Counted from the stretch's first letter, positions 9,164 through 19,198 are shown. The stretch is 64,000 nucleotides of DNA from Chryseobacterium vaccae (GCF_009602705.1 NZ_VSWH01000001.1:3038001-3102000), one strand, 5' to 3'. Notes: generated by a model from the sequence alone, not told the origin. Program-made: numbers and translations.

Positions 9164-9395
9164 TTTAGAATGTTTCTATTTTAAGATAGTTACGTTTTTT
9201 TTTCAATAAAATCCAGAAAATAAATTCTATTTTTTCTTAAATTGAAAATTATAAAATCTATTGATTTTAGAATCAAAATACCCCCTGTTTCTGGATTATA
9301 GGAACGTTTTTTGATGTATAAAAAATTGATTTTTCTTTTTCAATCGCTGAAAAAGAAAATATTCATTAATAAAAAAAACAAAACTAAAATAAGAT
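9164..9395 (+). promoter_or_regulatory. AT-rich leader region of the second aconitase with a perfect hairpin
   Basis: Together with the terminator this 321-nt gap between the aconitases holds no gene. It is very AT rich. At 9331-9359 there is a perfect 12-bp inverted repeat (TTTTCTTTTTCA / TGAAAAAGAAAA) with a 5-nt loop, ending 36 nt before the start codon. It is not followed by a T tract, so it is more likely a leader or operator structure than a terminator. The precise promoter is not clear. Confidence 0.5.
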
Positions 9396-11663
9396 ATGAC
9401 TTTTGATATTGATATGATCAAAAAAGTGTACGAGCGTTACCCTGAGAGAATTGCTATAGCAAGACAAATCGTAGGAAAACCTCTTACCCTTTCAGAAAAA
9501 ATTCTTTACACCCACCTTTGGGAGGGGAATGCTAAACAAGCATATGAAAGAGGAAACTCTTATGTGGATTTTGCACCGGACAGAGTAGCCATGCAGGATG
9601 CAACAGCGCAAATGGCGCTTTTACAGTTCATGCAGGCCGGAAAAGCTAAAGTTGCCGTTCCTTCAACAGCACACGCCGATCACCTGATCCAGGCGAAAGT
9701 AGGGGCAGATAAAGATTTACAGGAAGGTATCAACAAAAATTCCGAGGTATTTAACTTCTTAAGTTCTGTATGTGATAAATACGGAATCGGGTTCTGGAAA
9801 CCGGGAGCAGGTATCATTCACCAGGTTGTCCTTGAAAATTATGCATTCCCGGGAGGGATGATGATTGGTACAGACTCCCATACGGTAAACGCCGGAGGAC
9901 TAGGAATGGTCGCTATTGGTGTAGGAGGTGCTGATGCAGTAGACGTAATGGCCGGAATGGCCTGGGAGCTTAAAATGCCTAAACTTATCGGGGTTAAATT
10001 AACCGGAAAAATGAATGGATGGACTTCCGCTAAAGATGTTATTCTGAAAGTAGCAGGAATTCTTACCGTAAAAGGAGGTACAGGATGTATCGTAGAATAC
10101 TTTGGTGAAGGAGCCCAATCTCTTTCAGCAACAGGTAAAGGTACAATCTGTAATATGGGTGCCGAAATTGGTGCCACTACTTCCACTTTCGGGTATGATG
10201 ACTCTATGAGAAGATACCTGGCTGCAACAGGAAGACAAGATGTAGTAGATGCTGCTGATAAAATTGCAGAACACTTAACTGGTGACTCTGAGGTTTATGC
10301 CAATCCTGAACAGTATTTTGATCAATTAATTGAAATCAACCTTTCTGAGCTTACTCCACATTTAAATGGACCTTTTACTCCGGACTTAGCAACTCCAGTT
10401 GCTGAATTCAGAGCGAAGGCTGAAGCAAACGGATGGCCGCTTGAGGTTGAATGGGCACTTATAGGCTCATGTACCAACTCTTCATATGAAGATTTATCAA
10501 GAGCTGCTTCTATTGTGGAAGATGCCGTATCTAAAGGGGTTAAGCCAAAAGCAATCTTAGGGATCAATCCAGGTTCTGAACAGGTAAAATTCACAGCAGA
10601 AAGAGACGGATTCCTTAATTCTTTCAGAAAATTTGAGAACGCCAGAATCTTTACCAATGCCTGCGGACCATGTATCGGTCAATGGGACAGAGAAGGCGCT
10701 GAAAAAGGAGAGAAAAACTCTATTATTCACTCTTTCAACAGAAACTTTGCAAAAAGAGCTGATGGAAACCCGAACACTCATGCTTTCGTAGCCTCTCCGG
10801 AAATGGTAGCTGCTGTAGCAATCTCAGGAAGACTAGACTTCAACCCAATTACAGATACTCTAACGAACGAAGCCGGCGAACAGGTAAAACTGGATGAGCC
10901 TAAAGGCTCTGAACTTCCTGCAAGAGGTTTTGCAGTAGATGACAACGGTTATCAGGCTCCATCGGCAGATGGTTCCAGCGTTGTTGTGAATGTAAGTCCT
11001 ACTTCCGACAGGCTTCAGTTATTAGAAGAGTTCCCTGCTTGGGACGGTAAAAATATTGAAGGCGCAAAAGTACTGATCAAAGCTTTCGGAAAATGTACAA
11101 CTGATCATATTTCTATGGCTGGACCATGGTTGAAATACAGAGGTCATTTAGACAATATTTCAAACAACATGTTGATTGGAGCAGTAAACGCTTACAATAT
11201 GGAAACCAATAAGGTTAAAAATGAGCTAACCGGTGAATACGGTGAAGTTCCGGCTGTACAAAGAGCTTACAAAGCAGCAGGCGTGCCGACCATTGTTGTG
11301 GGAGACCAAAATTATGGTGAAGGTTCTTCAAGAGAGCATGCTGCCATGGAGCCGAGACACCTTGGAGTAAAAGCGGTATTGGTAAAATCATTTGCGAGAA
11401 TCCACGAAACCAACCTTAAAAAACAAGGGATGCTTGGAATTACTTTCGCTAATGAAGCTGATTACGATAAAATTCAGGAAGATGACACAGTGAACTTCTT
11501 AGACCTTGACCAGTTTGCTCCAGGAAAACAATTAACTTTAGAATTCATTCATAAAGACGGAACTAAAGACATTATCATGGCCAACCACACCTACAACGAT
11601 CAACAAATTGATTGGTTCAAGGCTGGTTCTGCATTGAACCTGATTAAACAACAAGAGAAATAA
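9396..11663 (+). CDS. acn: Aconitate hydratase, mitochondrial type
   Basis: A 755-residue monomeric aconitase of the mitochondrial-like family, which is distinct from the bacterial AcnA/IRP1 and AcnB families. Domains 1-3 carry the [4Fe-4S] cluster with ligands C359 (GSCTNSS) and C423/C426 ([10 protein letters not shown]). The C-terminal swivel domain shows [13 protein letters not shown] and the substrate-binding loop [17 protein letters not shown]. It performs the same citrate/isocitrate step as the upstream acnB. Redundancy, or different stability to oxidants and iron shortage, is inference from work on AcnA/AcnB pairs elsewhere. It has its own leader and terminator. Confidence 0.96.
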   Translation: MTFDIDMIKKVYERYPERIAIARQIVGKPLTLSEKILYTHLWEGNAKQAYERGNSYVDFAPDRVAMQDATAQMALLQFMQAGKAKVAVPSTAHADHLIQAKVGADKDLQEGINKNSEVFNFLSSVCDKYGIGFWKPGAGIIHQVVLENYAFPGGMMIGTDSHTVNAGGLGMVAIGVGGADAVDVMAGMAWELKMPKLIGVKLTGKMNGWTSAKDVILKVAGILTVKGGTGCIVEYFGEGAQSLSATGKGTICNMGAEIGATTSTFGYDDSMRRYLAATGRQDVVDAADKIAEHLTGDSEVYANPEQYFDQLIEINLSELTPHLNGPFTPDLATPVAEFRAKAEANGWPLEVEWALIGSCTNSSYEDLSRAASIVEDAVSKGVKPKAILGINPGSEQVKFTAERDGFLNSFRKFENARIFTNACGPCIGQWDREGAEKGEKNSIIHSFNRNFAKRADGNPNTHAFVASPEMVAAVAISGRLDFNPITDTLTNEAGEQVKLDEPKGSELPARGFAVDDNGYQAPSADGSSVVVNVSPTSDRLQLLEEFPAWDGKNIEGAKVLIKAFGKCTTDHISMAGPWLKYRGHLDNISNNMLIGAVNAYNMETNKVKNELTGEYGEVPAVQRAYKAAGVPTIVVGDQNYGEGSSREHAAMEPRHLGVKAVLVKSFARIHETNLKKQGMLGITFANEADYDKIQEDDTVNFLDLDQFAPGKQLTLEFIHKDGTKDIIMANHTYNDQQIDWFKAGSALNLIKQQEK

Positions 11664-11694
11664 TAAGAATTAATTGTTAGATTGATTAATCATA

Positions 11695-11730
11695 AAAAAG
11701 GCAGTTTCTGAGGAAGCTGTCTTTTTATTT
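11695..11730 (+). terminator. Terminator after the second aconitase
   Basis: A short stem (AAAAGGCAG / CTGTCTTTT, one G-T pair, 12-nt loop) is followed by TTTATTTT. The remaining 130 nt to the response regulator end show no gene. Confidence 0.65.
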
Positions 11731-11857
11731 TATGTCTTTCAAAAAGAATTTAACCGAACCCTGTATAATAGTCTTTTTTAACCTCTCACTGATGTTGCAG
11801 ATTAAGCAGATTTTTGATAAAAAAAACATCCAAATCTTATAGGTTTGAATAGCTTAC

Positions 11858-12541
11858 TTATTTTAGCTTATTTAACAGATTTGCTCTATAGCTCTCCCCA
11901 ATCGGAACTTCCTGTTCAGATTCCAATATCACTTTCTTAAGGCCTATATTTTTGATTTTATCCAGATTGATGATAAAAGATTTATGAATCCGTATAAAAT
12001 CGTCTGAAAGCTGGTTCTCCAGAGATTTCAGGGTATCCAGAACAATATATTCCTGATCTGTTGTACGGATATTTACGTAATCTTTGATGCTTTCAATATA
12101 AAGGATGTCATTATAATTGATCCGGTGCTGCTGCCCTGAAGATTTAACAAAGAAATATGACTCTCTTTTATTTTCATGAAAAGAAAAACGCTCCCGGGCT
12201 TTTTCCACGCTTTTATAAAATCTATCAAAAGAAATCGGCTTCAGAAGATAATCTACCACATGATGTTCATAGCCTTCCAATGCATATTCAGAATAAGCAG
12301 TCGTTAAAATATACTTGTGTGAATCTCCTACGATTTTCATAAAGTTGATTCCTGTAAGTTCCGGCATCTGAATATCCAGAAAGATAAGATCACAATTATT
12401 AGTCCGGATATATTCCAACGCTGTAATGGGGTTTTCTGCGGAGAAGACCAGTTCTAAAAAGGGAACTTTCCGCACGTAATTTTCCAGCAGCGAGATAGCC
12501 AGCGGTTCATCATCAACAATAATACATTTAATGGTTTTCAT
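11858..12541 (-). CDS. LytTR-type response regulator
   Basis: A 227-residue cytoplasmic response regulator. The receiver domain (about 1-118) has the acidic pair in VDDEPLA, the phosphoacceptor Asp in LIFLDIQMPEL and the conserved Lys in LLKPISFDRF. The C-terminal LytTR DNA-binding domain (about 130-227) has [19 protein letters not shown] and ends FIRIHKSFIINLDKI. It overlaps the kinase gene by 14 nt, the usual arrangement of LytS/LytTR pairs. LytTR proteins bind pairs of direct repeats about two helical turns apart. A matching repeat lies upstream of the kinase gene (13579-13618). Confidence 0.92.
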   Translation of the reverse strand: MKTIKCIIVDDEPLAISLLENYVRKVPFLELVFSAENPITALEYIRTNNCDLIFLDIQMPELTGINFMKIVGDSHKYILTTAYSEYALEGYEHHVVDYLLKPISFDRFYKSVEKARERFSFHENKRESYFFVKSSGQQHRINYNDILYIESIKDYVNIRTTDQEYIVLDTLKSLENQLSDDFIRIHKSFIINLDKIKNIGLKKVILESEQEVPIGESYRANLLNKLK

Positions 12542-13550
12542 GCGGAAAAGTTATTTTCAAATCTACAACAAATTCAGATTCATTTTCACGAATAGACAAC
12601 TGGTGAGCAGGATATAAAATTTCAAGCCTTTTCCTGACATTTTCAATACCAATTCCTGAAAAATCATCTTTAGATCTGTTGTTCTTAAAATTATGAAGAT
12701 AAAAATGCAGCGATCCTTTTTTATCAGATATTTTAAGTTCAAAACCTTTATCTCTGAAATCACCATGTTTAAAAGCATTTTCTACAAACGGAACCAACAG
12801 CATGGGAGAGATTCCCTGATCCGGATTATTAATATTCTTTTCAATGACAAGCAGTTCCGGGTTTTTAATTCTTAAACTTTCCAGAGCGATCAGGCTTTCA
12901 ATATAACCTATTTCTTTTTCCAACCGGATCAAAGGCTTTTCAAGGTCTTTTGTACTGTACCTCAGTAAGCGGCTCAGCTCTTCTATCGCAGGAAGCGCCT
13001 TTTCAGAATTTTGATATACCAAAGAGTAAATATTATTCAGGGAATTAAAAATAAAATGCGGATTGATCTGCGTTTTCAGTGCCTGAAGTTCTGCGTCTTT
13101 CTTTTCGGTCATGAGTCTATTCTTTTCAGTTTCCATCGCAGAATACAACTTAAAAATACATAGAACCGTACTCACAAAAATGGTAATAAAGCTGAAATAG
13201 ATATTATCATAGAAGTAAAAGGCAAGTCCGGTTCCTTCTGCATAATTTCTTATTCCAAATAAAGCAGGCAAGAGCGTCTCCTCCACAGAATACCGTATAA
13301 TGACAAAACAGAAAACACTTATAAAATACCCGATAATGATTTTATAGAATTTATTCAGATCAAAAAATTTCGGAACGACCCAAAAGTAATTAATGTAGAA
13401 ACAGCAAAAACTGGTGATGAAAAAAGTAACAGAAAAAACAAGATATAGTTTACTCAGTTCTTTCATACTAAAATTAAATTCGAGCACTTCTTTGATGAAA
13501 TAGAGGCACCAATAGAAAATATGCAGGGATAAAAGCTGTTTCTTTTTCAT
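12528..13550 (-). CDS. LytS-like sensor histidine kinase
   Basis: A 340-residue membrane kinase. Four hydrophobic segments fill roughly residues 10-145. A short coil follows, then the His_kinase domain with the phosphorylated His in LKTQINPHFIFNSLNNIYS and the ATPase N box region PMLLVPFVENAFKHG; the G box is GIGIENVRKRL. No periplasmic sensor domain is present, so the signal is probably sensed within the membrane. I start it at MKKKQLLSL (13550). The frame is open 29 codons further, but that part would cover a direct repeat that looks regulatory. It is divergent from the barrel receptor gene. Confidence 0.9.
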   Translation of the reverse strand: MKKKQLLSLHIFYWCLYFIKEVLEFNFSMKELSKLYLVFSVTFFITSFCCFYINYFWVVPKFFDLNKFYKIIIGYFISVFCFVIIRYSVEETLLPALFGIRNYAEGTGLAFYFYDNIYFSFITIFVSTVLCIFKLYSAMETEKNRLMTEKKDAELQALKTQINPHFIFNSLNNIYSLVYQNSEKALPAIEELSRLLRYSTKDLEKPLIRLEKEIGYIESLIALESLRIKNPELLVIEKNINNPDQGISPMLLVPFVENAFKHGDFRDKGFELKISDKKGSLHFYLHNFKNNRSKDDFSGIGIENVRKRLEILYPAHQLSIRENESEFVVDLKITFPHENH

Positions 13551-13578
13551 CGCATAAAAATAAAAGTTACACCAGACA

Positions 13579-13618
13579 AACCCTACAAATTTTCGATGAA
13601 CCCTGTAAAATTTCCGAT
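13579..13618. promoter_or_regulatory. Direct repeat, candidate LytTR operator
   Basis: Two copies of a unit are visible: AACCCTACAAATTTTCGAT at 13579-13597 and AACCCTGTAAAATTTCCGAT at 13599-13618. The spacing between matching bases is 20-21 nt, two helical turns. LytTR regulators commonly bind such direct repeats. The pair sits 29-68 nt upstream of the chosen kinase start and inside the divergent intergenic region. Confidence 0.45.
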
Positions 13619-13663
13619 AAAACTTATTTGTCGTCAAAAAATAACCGTTTCATCTAATTGCTG

Positions 13664-13694
13664 TTGCCCACTCAGTTTTTTCCTGATAGCTTTA
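13664..13694 (+). promoter_or_regulatory. Candidate promoter of the first barrel receptor
   Basis: TTG at 13664-13666 and TAGCTTTA at 13687-13694 are separated by 20 nt. This fits the Bacteroidota -33/-7 arrangement with one mismatch in the -7 box. The start codon lies 47 nt downstream. Confidence 0.4.
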
Positions 13695-13741
13695 CAAAAA
13701 ATAATACAAGCCCAATATCGGCTATTATTATAGAAATAAAC

Positions 13742-15868
13742 ATGAAAAAAATAACCATTCTCACTTCAGCATTATGCAGTATGTTTTTCTCTGCCCAAAC
13801 GACGGGCGATACTGTAAAAGTGAAAATCATTGAATCTATATCTCTGGAGGGAAAGAAAAAAATTATAGAACGGAAGGTAGACCGCCTTGTGTATGATGTT
13901 CAGAACTCAATGGTCTCACAAGGGAGCTCCGGAACAGAGGTTCTGGCCAACACACCTCTGCTAAAAGTTGATGAAGACAAAGGACTTCTTTCTATTATAG
14001 GGAAAAGCGGTGTTTCTGTAATGGTCAATGACCGTATGCTGAATCTTTCAGGAACAGAGCTGATGAATTATCTGAAAAACCTTCGTTCTGAGAATATTGC
14101 CAAAATTGAAGTGATCACCACTCCTCCGGCTAAGTATGACGCTCAGGGAAACAGCGGAATCATCAATATCGTTCTGAAGAAAAACCAGAACCTGGGATGG
14201 AGCGGCTTTCTGAATTCGTACTACAAACAGGCTACCTATGCAGGTTTTGGAGGAAGTACAAGCCTGAATTATCAGAATAAAAAACTAAAAGCTTCATTAA
14301 AACTCCGTGGCTACGATGAAGACAAGCGTTCTGTAGAAAACTATACTGTGAGCAGCACCCGTTCATCTGTGAGCCAGGATGACAGGCGGGACATGAATGA
14401 CGGCCTGGGAGCCAATATCAACCTTGATTATGCAGTGACTGAAAAATCAAATTTAGGTCTGATTTACGACATTGCCCGTGGACATTCTAATATGGATATT
14501 GCTTCTTTTCAGAATTATTTTAACGGGGATGCTGTTATCCTGAGAACCAATACCAATTCTAAACATCGTTCAACCTCAAAATCCCAGATGCTTAATTTAT
14601 ATTTTGATCAGAAATTGGGAGAACATAAGCTAAGTATAGGAGCCAATTATTATGGAAATTTACCGGAAAACAATGTTAATTTTATAACGACTGATCTTTC
14701 GGATTCGGCGGAGAAGATTGTAAGAAACCTTTCATCTGTTGATTATAAAATTTATTCGGGACAGGCAGATCTTGCTTTAAACTTAAAAAAAATTCAGATG
14801 GAAACCGGACTAAAGTACAGCCAGTTTTCCAACCGTTCAGACATCGGCTATTTTAACCTGACCGGAAGTGACTATATCATAGATCCGGAGAGAAGTAATC
14901 TTTTTGATTATGATGAAAAAAATTATGCAGCATACATCAGTGCGAGCAAGGATTTTGGCGAAAAATGGTCTGCAAAGCTGGGTTTCCGGTATGAATATAC
15001 CGAAACGAACGGATATTCACCAACCACACTGTCACGATCTGAAAATAAATATGGAAAACTATTCCCATCAGCCTATATTTCCTATAAAGCCAATGAAAAT
15101 AACCAGTTCAGTCTGAATTATTCCAGAAGAATCAACCGTCCTGGTTTCCGGGCCCTGGATCCGTTCAGATGGTACTCCAATCCTTACAGTTATTATGCAG
15201 GAAATCCAAGTCTACTGCCTGCCTTCAATGATAATATAGAATTCAATTATATTTTTAAGAATAAGTGGTCTGCTAATCTGTATTACCAGAGATCTACCAG
15301 TAATTTTGACCAGATCACTTTTCCTGACGGAATTTATATGACCAGCACGTATGAAAACTATTATAATCAGAACAATTACGGAATCAACCTTAATTATACC
15401 GATACGTTTTTCAAAATGTGGGAAAGCAGTCTATCCGCCTCATACAGCTACAGCGATACACAGATCACCAAATTCAATGCTGTGGTTATGAACGGGCAGT
15501 CATTTTATTATTCCACCAACAATACATTTCGTCTGAATAAAGAGAAAACTTTTTACTTTTTTCTTAATTACTGGCAGTCTCTTCCGTCCAAAGGAGGAAA
15601 TTCAACCTCAAAAAGCAATGCCAGCGTGAATGCCGGGGTTAAAATGAGCTTAATGGATAAAAAACTTCAGATGAATCTATCTGTCAATGATATTTTCAGA
15701 CAGGCGGGATACAGAGGAAGTGCTTATTATGAAGATAATGTACAATCTTTTAATAATTACTGGGATGCCAGAAAACTGACTTTAAGCGTTACTTACAGTT
15801 TCGGAAACCAAAAGGTAAAATCCAACAGCAGAACAGTTGATTTTGAGGATAAAAACAGAGCGAACTAA
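13742..15868 (+). CDS. Outer-membrane beta-barrel (TonB-dependent receptor-like) protein
   Basis: A 708-residue outer-membrane protein of the 'outer membrane beta-barrel family' (OMP_b-brl_3). It has a signal peptide (MKKITILTSALCSMFFSAQ) and a plug-like domain (about 45-150) with VMVNDRMLNLSGTEL and KIEVITTPPAKYDAQGNSGI. A large barrel with many Asn/Tyr/Ser-rich strands follows, ending in a Lys-rich tail. It lacks the CarboxypepD_reg extension of some relatives and a clear TonB box. I start it at MKK (13742); the frame is open 28 codons further but that part is not signal-like. It is divergent from the LytS/LytTR pair and upstream of the DUF5694 gene. Substrate unknown. Confidence 0.85.
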   Translation: MKKITILTSALCSMFFSAQTTGDTVKVKIIESISLEGKKKIIERKVDRLVYDVQNSMVSQGSSGTEVLANTPLLKVDEDKGLLSIIGKSGVSVMVNDRMLNLSGTELMNYLKNLRSENIAKIEVITTPPAKYDAQGNSGIINIVLKKNQNLGWSGFLNSYYKQATYAGFGGSTSLNYQNKKLKASLKLRGYDEDKRSVENYTVSSTRSSVSQDDRRDMNDGLGANINLDYAVTEKSNLGLIYDIARGHSNMDIASFQNYFNGDAVILRTNTNSKHRSTSKSQMLNLYFDQKLGEHKLSIGANYYGNLPENNVNFITTDLSDSAEKIVRNLSSVDYKIYSGQADLALNLKKIQMETGLKYSQFSNRSDIGYFNLTGSDYIIDPERSNLFDYDEKNYAAYISASKDFGEKWSAKLGFRYEYTETNGYSPTTLSRSENKYGKLFPSAYISYKANENNQFSLNYSRRINRPGFRALDPFRWYSNPYSYYAGNPSLLPAFNDNIEFNYIFKNKWSANLYYQRSTSNFDQITFPDGIYMTSTYENYYNQNNYGINLNYTDTFFKMWESSLSASYSYSDTQITKFNAVVMNGQSFYYSTNNTFRLNKEKTFYFFLNYWQSLPSKGGNSTSKSNASVNAGVKMSLMDKKLQMNLSVNDIFRQAGYRGSAYYEDNVQSFNNYWDARKLTLSVTYSFGNQKVKSNSRTVDFEDKNRAN

Positions 15869-15909
15869 ACTTTAAAACAAAATTTTTTAATCATAAAAAA
15901 ACAATAACC

Positions 15910-16749
15910 ATGAAAACTTTTTTTTATACACTCCTGCTATGTCTTCCTGCATTGATGACCGCACAGAAGAAACCTTCAGACTATTTTCAAAATCCAAGGA
16001 CCAAAGTTCTTGTAGTAGGTACATTCCATTTTGATTATCCTAATCTTGATGCCCACAAAACCCTAAAAGAAGATCAGGTGGATGTACTATCTCCGAAAAC
16101 TTCAAAAGAAGTGACTGAACTGGTCAATTACATCAAGAAATTCAAGCCTACTAAAATCGCTATCGAAGCCTGGCCGGAATGGAATGCCAATCAGAAATTG
16201 AAGGAATACAACGAAGGTAAGCACCGTGACCAGCGTGATGAACGTTATCAACTGGCTATGCGAATCGCCAAGGATCTTAAAATTGGGGAACTTTATAGCA
16301 TAGATGCAGGATCAGTTCTGGATGACATGATGGAAAAAATAGGCAAAACAGATTCCCTTTATTTTAAAAACCTCCTTCAGGATTATGATTTTAAAAGCGA
16401 CGATCCTATATCCCAGAGTTTTACTTCACTCTATAAAGCTTCTGAGCCTAAAAACTTTAAGTCCCTGCTGGATAATTTTATGTATCTGAACAGTAAAGAG
16501 TACCATCAATACGGCTATGGAGTTTATCTTAGCGGAGATTTCAAGCTGAGACAGTACGATGGAGCAGATATGCTGGCTCTGTACTGGTATGACAGAAACC
16601 TGAGAATGTTCAGAAATATGCAGAATATCCCTCACAGTGCTGAAGACAGAATCCTTGTGATTGCCGGTAATGGCCATGCTGCAGTATTCAGACAACTTCT
16701 TACGTTTTCCGCAGAATATGATTTTGTAGAATTTTCTTCACTTAAATAG
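15910..16749 (+). CDS. Secreted DUF5694 protein (TraB/GumN-like fold)
   Basis: A 279-residue exported protein with a signal peptide (about 1-18, ending LMTAQ). The start of the domain, KVLVVGTFHFDYPNLDAH, and the end, ILVIAGNGHAAVFRQLL, place conserved His residues at both ends of the fold. KIAIEAWPEWN provides a conserved Glu. This pattern resembles the TraB/GumN/TIKI metalloprotease-like superfamily, in which GxxH and GxxH motifs are distant. I assign it to DUF5694 from memory. It follows the first barrel gene by 41 nt, so it is probably cotranscribed. Catalytic activity is not shown. Confidence 0.75.
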   Translation: MKTFFYTLLLCLPALMTAQKKPSDYFQNPRTKVLVVGTFHFDYPNLDAHKTLKEDQVDVLSPKTSKEVTELVNYIKKFKPTKIAIEAWPEWNANQKLKEYNEGKHRDQRDERYQLAMRIAKDLKIGELYSIDAGSVLDDMMEKIGKTDSLYFKNLLQDYDFKSDDPISQSFTSLYKASEPKNFKSLLDNFMYLNSKEYHQYGYGVYLSGDFKLRQYDGADMLALYWYDRNLRMFRNMQNIPHSAEDRILVIAGNGHAAVFRQLLTFSAEYDFVEFSSLK

Positions 16750-16885
16750 CTCTTTCACTACTCATTATCATAAAAAATTATGGTTCTTACAGATCTTTTT
16801 AAGGAACTAAAATTTCAATTTTAAAATTTCTTTCGTAACAAATTTCATTTTCCGGCGTCTAACTGAATAGATGTAAAAAAACATT

Positions 16886-19111
16886 ATGAAAAAAACTATA
16901 TTGACTTTATCCCTGTTGGGCTCTATTTTCGCCTATTCACAGGAAAAGAACAATACCACGAAAGAAAAGCAAATTGAAGGGGTTGTCATCACCAAAACTA
17001 AAAAAGCCGTTGAACAAAAGGCAGACCGTACTATTTTCGATTTTTCAGAGCAGCCTCAGCTGAATACAGGAAATGTTCTTGAGGGAGTAAAAAAACTTCC
17101 GGGATTGGTTTCCACAGATATTGCAGGAATGATGTATCAGGGGAAAATGCTGGATGTCTATCTGAACGGAAGGCCTTTAAATATTACTTCTAATGACCTG
17201 AACTCCTTTCTTGAAGGGATGCCAGCCAACTCCGTAGACCGAATTGAAGTCATTACACAGCCGGGAGCAGAATTTCCTGCTACTTCAGGAGGGGCTATCA
17301 TGAATATCATCACGAATAAAAATGCCAATAAGTATTTAACGGCTACCTATTCCGGAAACTATTCATTCTCGGATTATGATAAATACAGAAGCAGAACAAG
17401 CAATTCTGTGAATTTAAATGCCAGAAACAAGTATTTCGGATGGCAGTTGAACGTGGGTCAGAATTACCGTGAAAACATGATGCTCAACCAGCAGGACGAA
17501 TTGCTGAACAGCAATACGGACAGGGTAAGTCGCGGCTATTTTGCCAAAGCCGGGGTTACTTTTGATCTTGGGATAGACCGACTATTGTTGAACTATGACA
17601 TTTATCACAACAATAATGATAATTACACGCTAAGCAGCGGGTTTGCCACGAAAATAATTCCGGATATTACCAACCCTGATGGATATTACCTGAAGGATTA
17701 TACTTTTAATAACAATTTTGATGCGTCAAATTCCAATAATGTAAGACAGGAGGCGGTAGTAACGTACCAAAAGCGTTTTGATGATAAATCGAAAAAGCTT
17801 GATTTCCAGTTTGGTTTTACAAAATCTGATAATAAATTCAACCAGGACAACATCCTGAGATATGAACGTTTTACAGACGGTCAGCCAGTAAATAATTTTA
17901 CCGGAAACATCCTGAACAACAGCACGGATATGAGAATTGCGAATCTAAAAGTAGATTATTCTCAGCCGATCAAGCTGATGGATGGAGGTAAGGTAAGCTT
18001 CGGAGGTTTATATGAAAAAATGGATTTCGATACTGAAAGCAGAGGAATAACTAACTTGGAGTACCAAAGACAGACGGCATCCACTTATCTTGAATTCCAG
18101 GCTAAGCTGAAAAAGTTTGATTTCATTTTGGGAGGCCGTGCCGAGAATTATGATATTTCCGGGGTTACCAGAGTGTACAGTTCACAAAAAGGTTTGGTAG
18201 AAGCGGATCTTATTCCTTTCAATAAGTTTAAATTCTTCCCGAATGCCAGTGTACAGTACAGTCTGATGAACCAGGTTAATGTTATTGCGAATTATAACAA
18301 AAAAATCAGTCTTCCGAGTATTTCAGCCCTGAACCCGAACAACACAACGTTTGGAGGCCCCAATACTCAGATCAACGGTAACCCGAACCTTCAGCCGACT
18401 ATATTTGATAACTATGAGGTGAAAGTTTCTGCTTTTGACTATGCTTTTGTGGGATATAGTGTAAGTTCAGCAAAAAATCAGGTAGCACAGCTTATCATGA
18501 GGGACGGAAAGAACCTGTATAACCAGCAGGTGAATATTTCCAATATGAGAATCCATAATTTTAATGTGGGTCTTCCGATTCCGTTTATGATTTTCAGCAA
18601 GCCTATGAGCGAAATTATGAAATTCAACTTCAATCCTGACAAGATCAACTTTATGTATCTTTATGCAGGATACCAGAAGCATGAAATTGATGACCTGAAC
18701 AACAAAGGGTTCTGGATCTTCAACGTAATGACCCAGTTACTTCTTCCTAAAGAAATAACATTGAATGCCAATTACAGTTATCTAACCCCGAAAGGAAGTT
18801 ACTTCTATTTTACGGCAGACAAACCATTCAACAACTCTCTTAACCTTACTTTGACCAAGAAGTTTATGGATAAGCGTTTAACGGTTTCTCTGTTTGCGAA
18901 TGACATCTTCAATTCTCAGGTAATGCAGGCTCATTCCAGCCCACTGCAGGGAGTACCGGTAACGATTCGTTCTAAAAATGACACGAGAAATTTCGGAATC
19001 TCAATCAATTATAAGATTCCAACCAAAAACAAACTGGCAAAAGAAGATCCGAACATCCTAAACCAGACTAAAAAAGAAGAAAGCGGAGGGGTAATGCAGA
19101 CCCCGCAATAA
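16886..19111 (+). CDS. Outer-membrane beta-barrel (TonB-dependent receptor-like) protein
   Basis: A 741-residue paralogue of the barrel protein at 13742-15868. It has a signal peptide (MKKTILTLSLLGSIFAYSQ) and a short segment KQIEGVVITKTKKAVEQKAD. The plug domain (about 45-145) has MLDVYLNGRPLNITSNDL and DRIEVITQPGAEFPATSGGA, and a barrel follows. The tail (about 712-741) is charged and Gln-rich. It probably belongs to the same cassette as the first barrel and DUF5694, although 136 AT-rich nt precede it. Substrate unknown. Confidence 0.85.
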   Translation: MKKTILTLSLLGSIFAYSQEKNNTTKEKQIEGVVITKTKKAVEQKADRTIFDFSEQPQLNTGNVLEGVKKLPGLVSTDIAGMMYQGKMLDVYLNGRPLNITSNDLNSFLEGMPANSVDRIEVITQPGAEFPATSGGAIMNIITNKNANKYLTATYSGNYSFSDYDKYRSRTSNSVNLNARNKYFGWQLNVGQNYRENMMLNQQDELLNSNTDRVSRGYFAKAGVTFDLGIDRLLLNYDIYHNNNDNYTLSSGFATKIIPDITNPDGYYLKDYTFNNNFDASNSNNVRQEAVVTYQKRFDDKSKKLDFQFGFTKSDNKFNQDNILRYERFTDGQPVNNFTGNILNNSTDMRIANLKVDYSQPIKLMDGGKVSFGGLYEKMDFDTESRGITNLEYQRQTASTYLEFQAKLKKFDFILGGRAENYDISGVTRVYSSQKGLVEADLIPFNKFKFFPNASVQYSLMNQVNVIANYNKKISLPSISALNPNNTTFGGPNTQINGNPNLQPTIFDNYEVKVSAFDYAFVGYSVSSAKNQVAQLIMRDGKNLYNQQVNISNMRIHNFNVGLPIPFMIFSKPMSEIMKFNFNPDKINFMYLYAGYQKHEIDDLNNKGFWIFNVMTQLLLPKEITLNANYSYLTPKGSYFYFTADKPFNNSLNLTLTKKFMDKRLTVSLFANDIFNSQVMQAHSSPLQGVPVTIRSKNDTRNFGISINYKIPTKNKLAKEDPNILNQTKKEESGGVMQTPQ

Positions 19112-19121
19112 CAGATAAAAC

Positions 19122-19157
19122 AGAGGCAGTAGATGATTACTGCCTCTTTTTATTTTT
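19122..19157 (+). terminator. Terminator after the second barrel gene
   Basis: A perfect 10-bp stem (AGAGGCAGTA / TACTGCCTCT) with a 6-nt loop is followed by TTTTATTTTT. It closes the cassette, facing the end of the thi operon. Confidence 0.85.
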
Positions 19158-19198
19158 AAGATTTTTTATAAGCAGAACGACCGACATCCTTTAACCTA

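Noticed and set aside
9331..9359. Hairpin before the second aconitase as a terminator
   Set aside because: No T tract follows it, and a better terminator for acnB is present at 9117-9163.
16755..16769. Further heptad-repeat copy (CTACTCATTATCA region)
   Set aside because: Only about two units, too short to separate from chance in AT-rich DNA.
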